Assembly: GCF_016901995.1 (NCBI RefSeq)
Contig: NZ_JACJLE010000020.1
Span: 1 to 64,000, forward strand
DNA length: 64,000 nt
Reading direction: 5' to 3'
DNA from: Bacteroides caecigallinarum
Lineage (GTDB): Bacteria; Bacteroidota; Bacteroidia; Bacteroidales; Bacteroidaceae
Shown here: positions 63,340 to 64,000 of the stretch, one piece after another
Layout: each line of letters opens with the position of its first letter
Numbering within the stretch: position 1 is the stretch's first letter
Program-made: the position numbers and the translations under genes
The notes under the pieces: generated by a model
The model's input: only the letters and a program-made list of their open reading frames with translations
What the model was told of the DNA's origin: nothing
The model's database searches: none

Positions 63340-64000
63340 GAAAGAAGAATGGTTGAAAAAGGGTTATGTGGATGAACCCGTAGATAAGACACTGGACTTG
63401 AAAGCCGAGATAGACAAGCTCCGCAAGGAAAAGAATGCCGTGATACTGGGGCACTTCTACCAAGCGGACGAAATACAGGAAATTGCCGATTTCATTGGCG
63501 ACAGCCTTGCGCTTGCCCAGTGGGCAGCAAAGACCGATGCCGAGATAATAGTGATGTGCGGTGTTCACTTCATGGGAGAGACTGCAAAGATACTGTGTCC
63601 CGACAAGAAAGTTCTCATACCGGATTTCAACGCAGGATGTTCGTTGGCCGACAGCTGTCCTGCCGACAAGTTTGCCGAGTTCGTTAAGCAGCATCCTGAC
63701 CACACCGTAATTTCATACGTCAATACAAGTGCGGCAGTCAAGGCTGTAACAGACGTTGTGGTTACATCTACCAATGCCAAACAGATAGTGGAAAGCTTCC
63801 CTGCCGACCAGCCAATGATCTTCGGTCCGGACAAGAACCTTGGAAACTACATAAATTCCATTACAGGACGAAATATGCTTCTTTGGGACGGAGCATGCCA
63901 TGTACACGAAAAATTCTCTGTAGAGAAGATTATAGAGCTTAAAAAGCAGTATCCTGATGCCGATGTACTGGTACATCCAGAGTGTAAGGGAGCGGTAGCC
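63340..64000 (+). CDS. nadA: Quinolinate synthase NadA, 5' part
   Basis: 220 codons to the window edge. NadA motifs: VILGHFYQADEIQEIADFIG, DSLALAQWAAKTDAEIIVMC, GVHFMGETAKIL, PDFNAGCSLADSC and YVNTSAAVKAVTD, ending at HPECKGAVA. NadA condenses iminoaspartate and dihydroxyacetone phosphate to quinolinate with a 4Fe-4S cluster; cluster cysteines in MCGVHF and HPEC are visible. The last part, with the third cysteine, lies outside. Confidence 0.95.

Overview
The window is Bacteroidales DNA, most likely from a gut Bacteroides or Phocaeicola relative. Evidence: a SusC/SusD pair, a NigD-like lipoprotein, a Bacteroides-type MutS and GT35 glycogen phosphorylase, and many promoters of the TTTG-N19-TAnnTTTG type. 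It is a mosaic of two stacked mobile elements (1 to about 40,180) and an AT-rich chromosomal backbone (about 40,181 to 64,000).

Region 1, 1-8,523: an integron-like cassette array. Twelve complete cassettes plus one cut by the window edge each hold one small gene on the minus strand, and each ends in a palindromic attC-like site of about 55 bp. The short variable sequence at the start of every cassette is the reverse complement of the variable sequence in its own attC site, the hallmark of integron cassettes. The array is led by a 368-aa XerD-like tyrosine recombinase that lacks the IntI-specific insertion and is transcribed in the same direction as the cassettes. A TetR-family regulator lies upstream, and a perfect 11-bp inverted repeat sits at the recombinase promoter. 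Recognisable cargo includes SUKH-3-like, DUF2004-like, DUF4274-like, SH3-like and small 2-4 TM proteins, so the array looks like a collection of immunity genes (compare the recombinase-associated acquired interbacterial defence, rAID, clusters of gut Bacteroidales).

Region 2, 9,300-26,581: the rest of an integrative conjugative-type element. It has small membrane/secreted proteins, a GC-rich operon (DUF4099/DUF3945 protein, topoisomerase III, DUF1896, a 1,900-aa methylase-helicase), an AbiEi/AbiEii toxin-antitoxin pair with a 51-aa companion, and an HTH-primase/helicase-HTH operon. It ends at a 13-bp copy of the tRNA-Asp 3' end just before a complete tRNA-Asp gene.

Region 3, 26,671-40,180: a second island inserted in the 3' end of that tRNA-Asp, bounded by 17-bp direct repeats. 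It carries three tyrosine recombinases and two excisionase-like HTH proteins; one recombinase-terminator-HTH unit is duplicated, with a catalytically degenerate second copy. Its cargo is a tight six-gene operon (32,885-39,799) that looks like a composite defence system: PtuA-like ATPase, HNH nuclease, phosphoribosyltransferase-like protein, ORC/CDC6-like ATPase, an unrecognised protein and an adenine-type DNA methyltransferase.

Region 4, 40,181-64,000: chromosome. AraC regulator, small winged-helix protein, outer-membrane barrel, glycogen phosphorylase, NigD-like lipoprotein, mutS, CPBP protease, flavin reductase, an orphan susC/susD pair, DUF2007 protein, GH3 beta-glucosidase with a C-terminal discoidin-like domain, radical SAM protein, helix-hairpin-helix outer-membrane protein, DUF4294 protein, TrmH-type RNA methyltransferase, and the 5' part of nadA. 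Convergent genes are separated by long perfect terminator stems.
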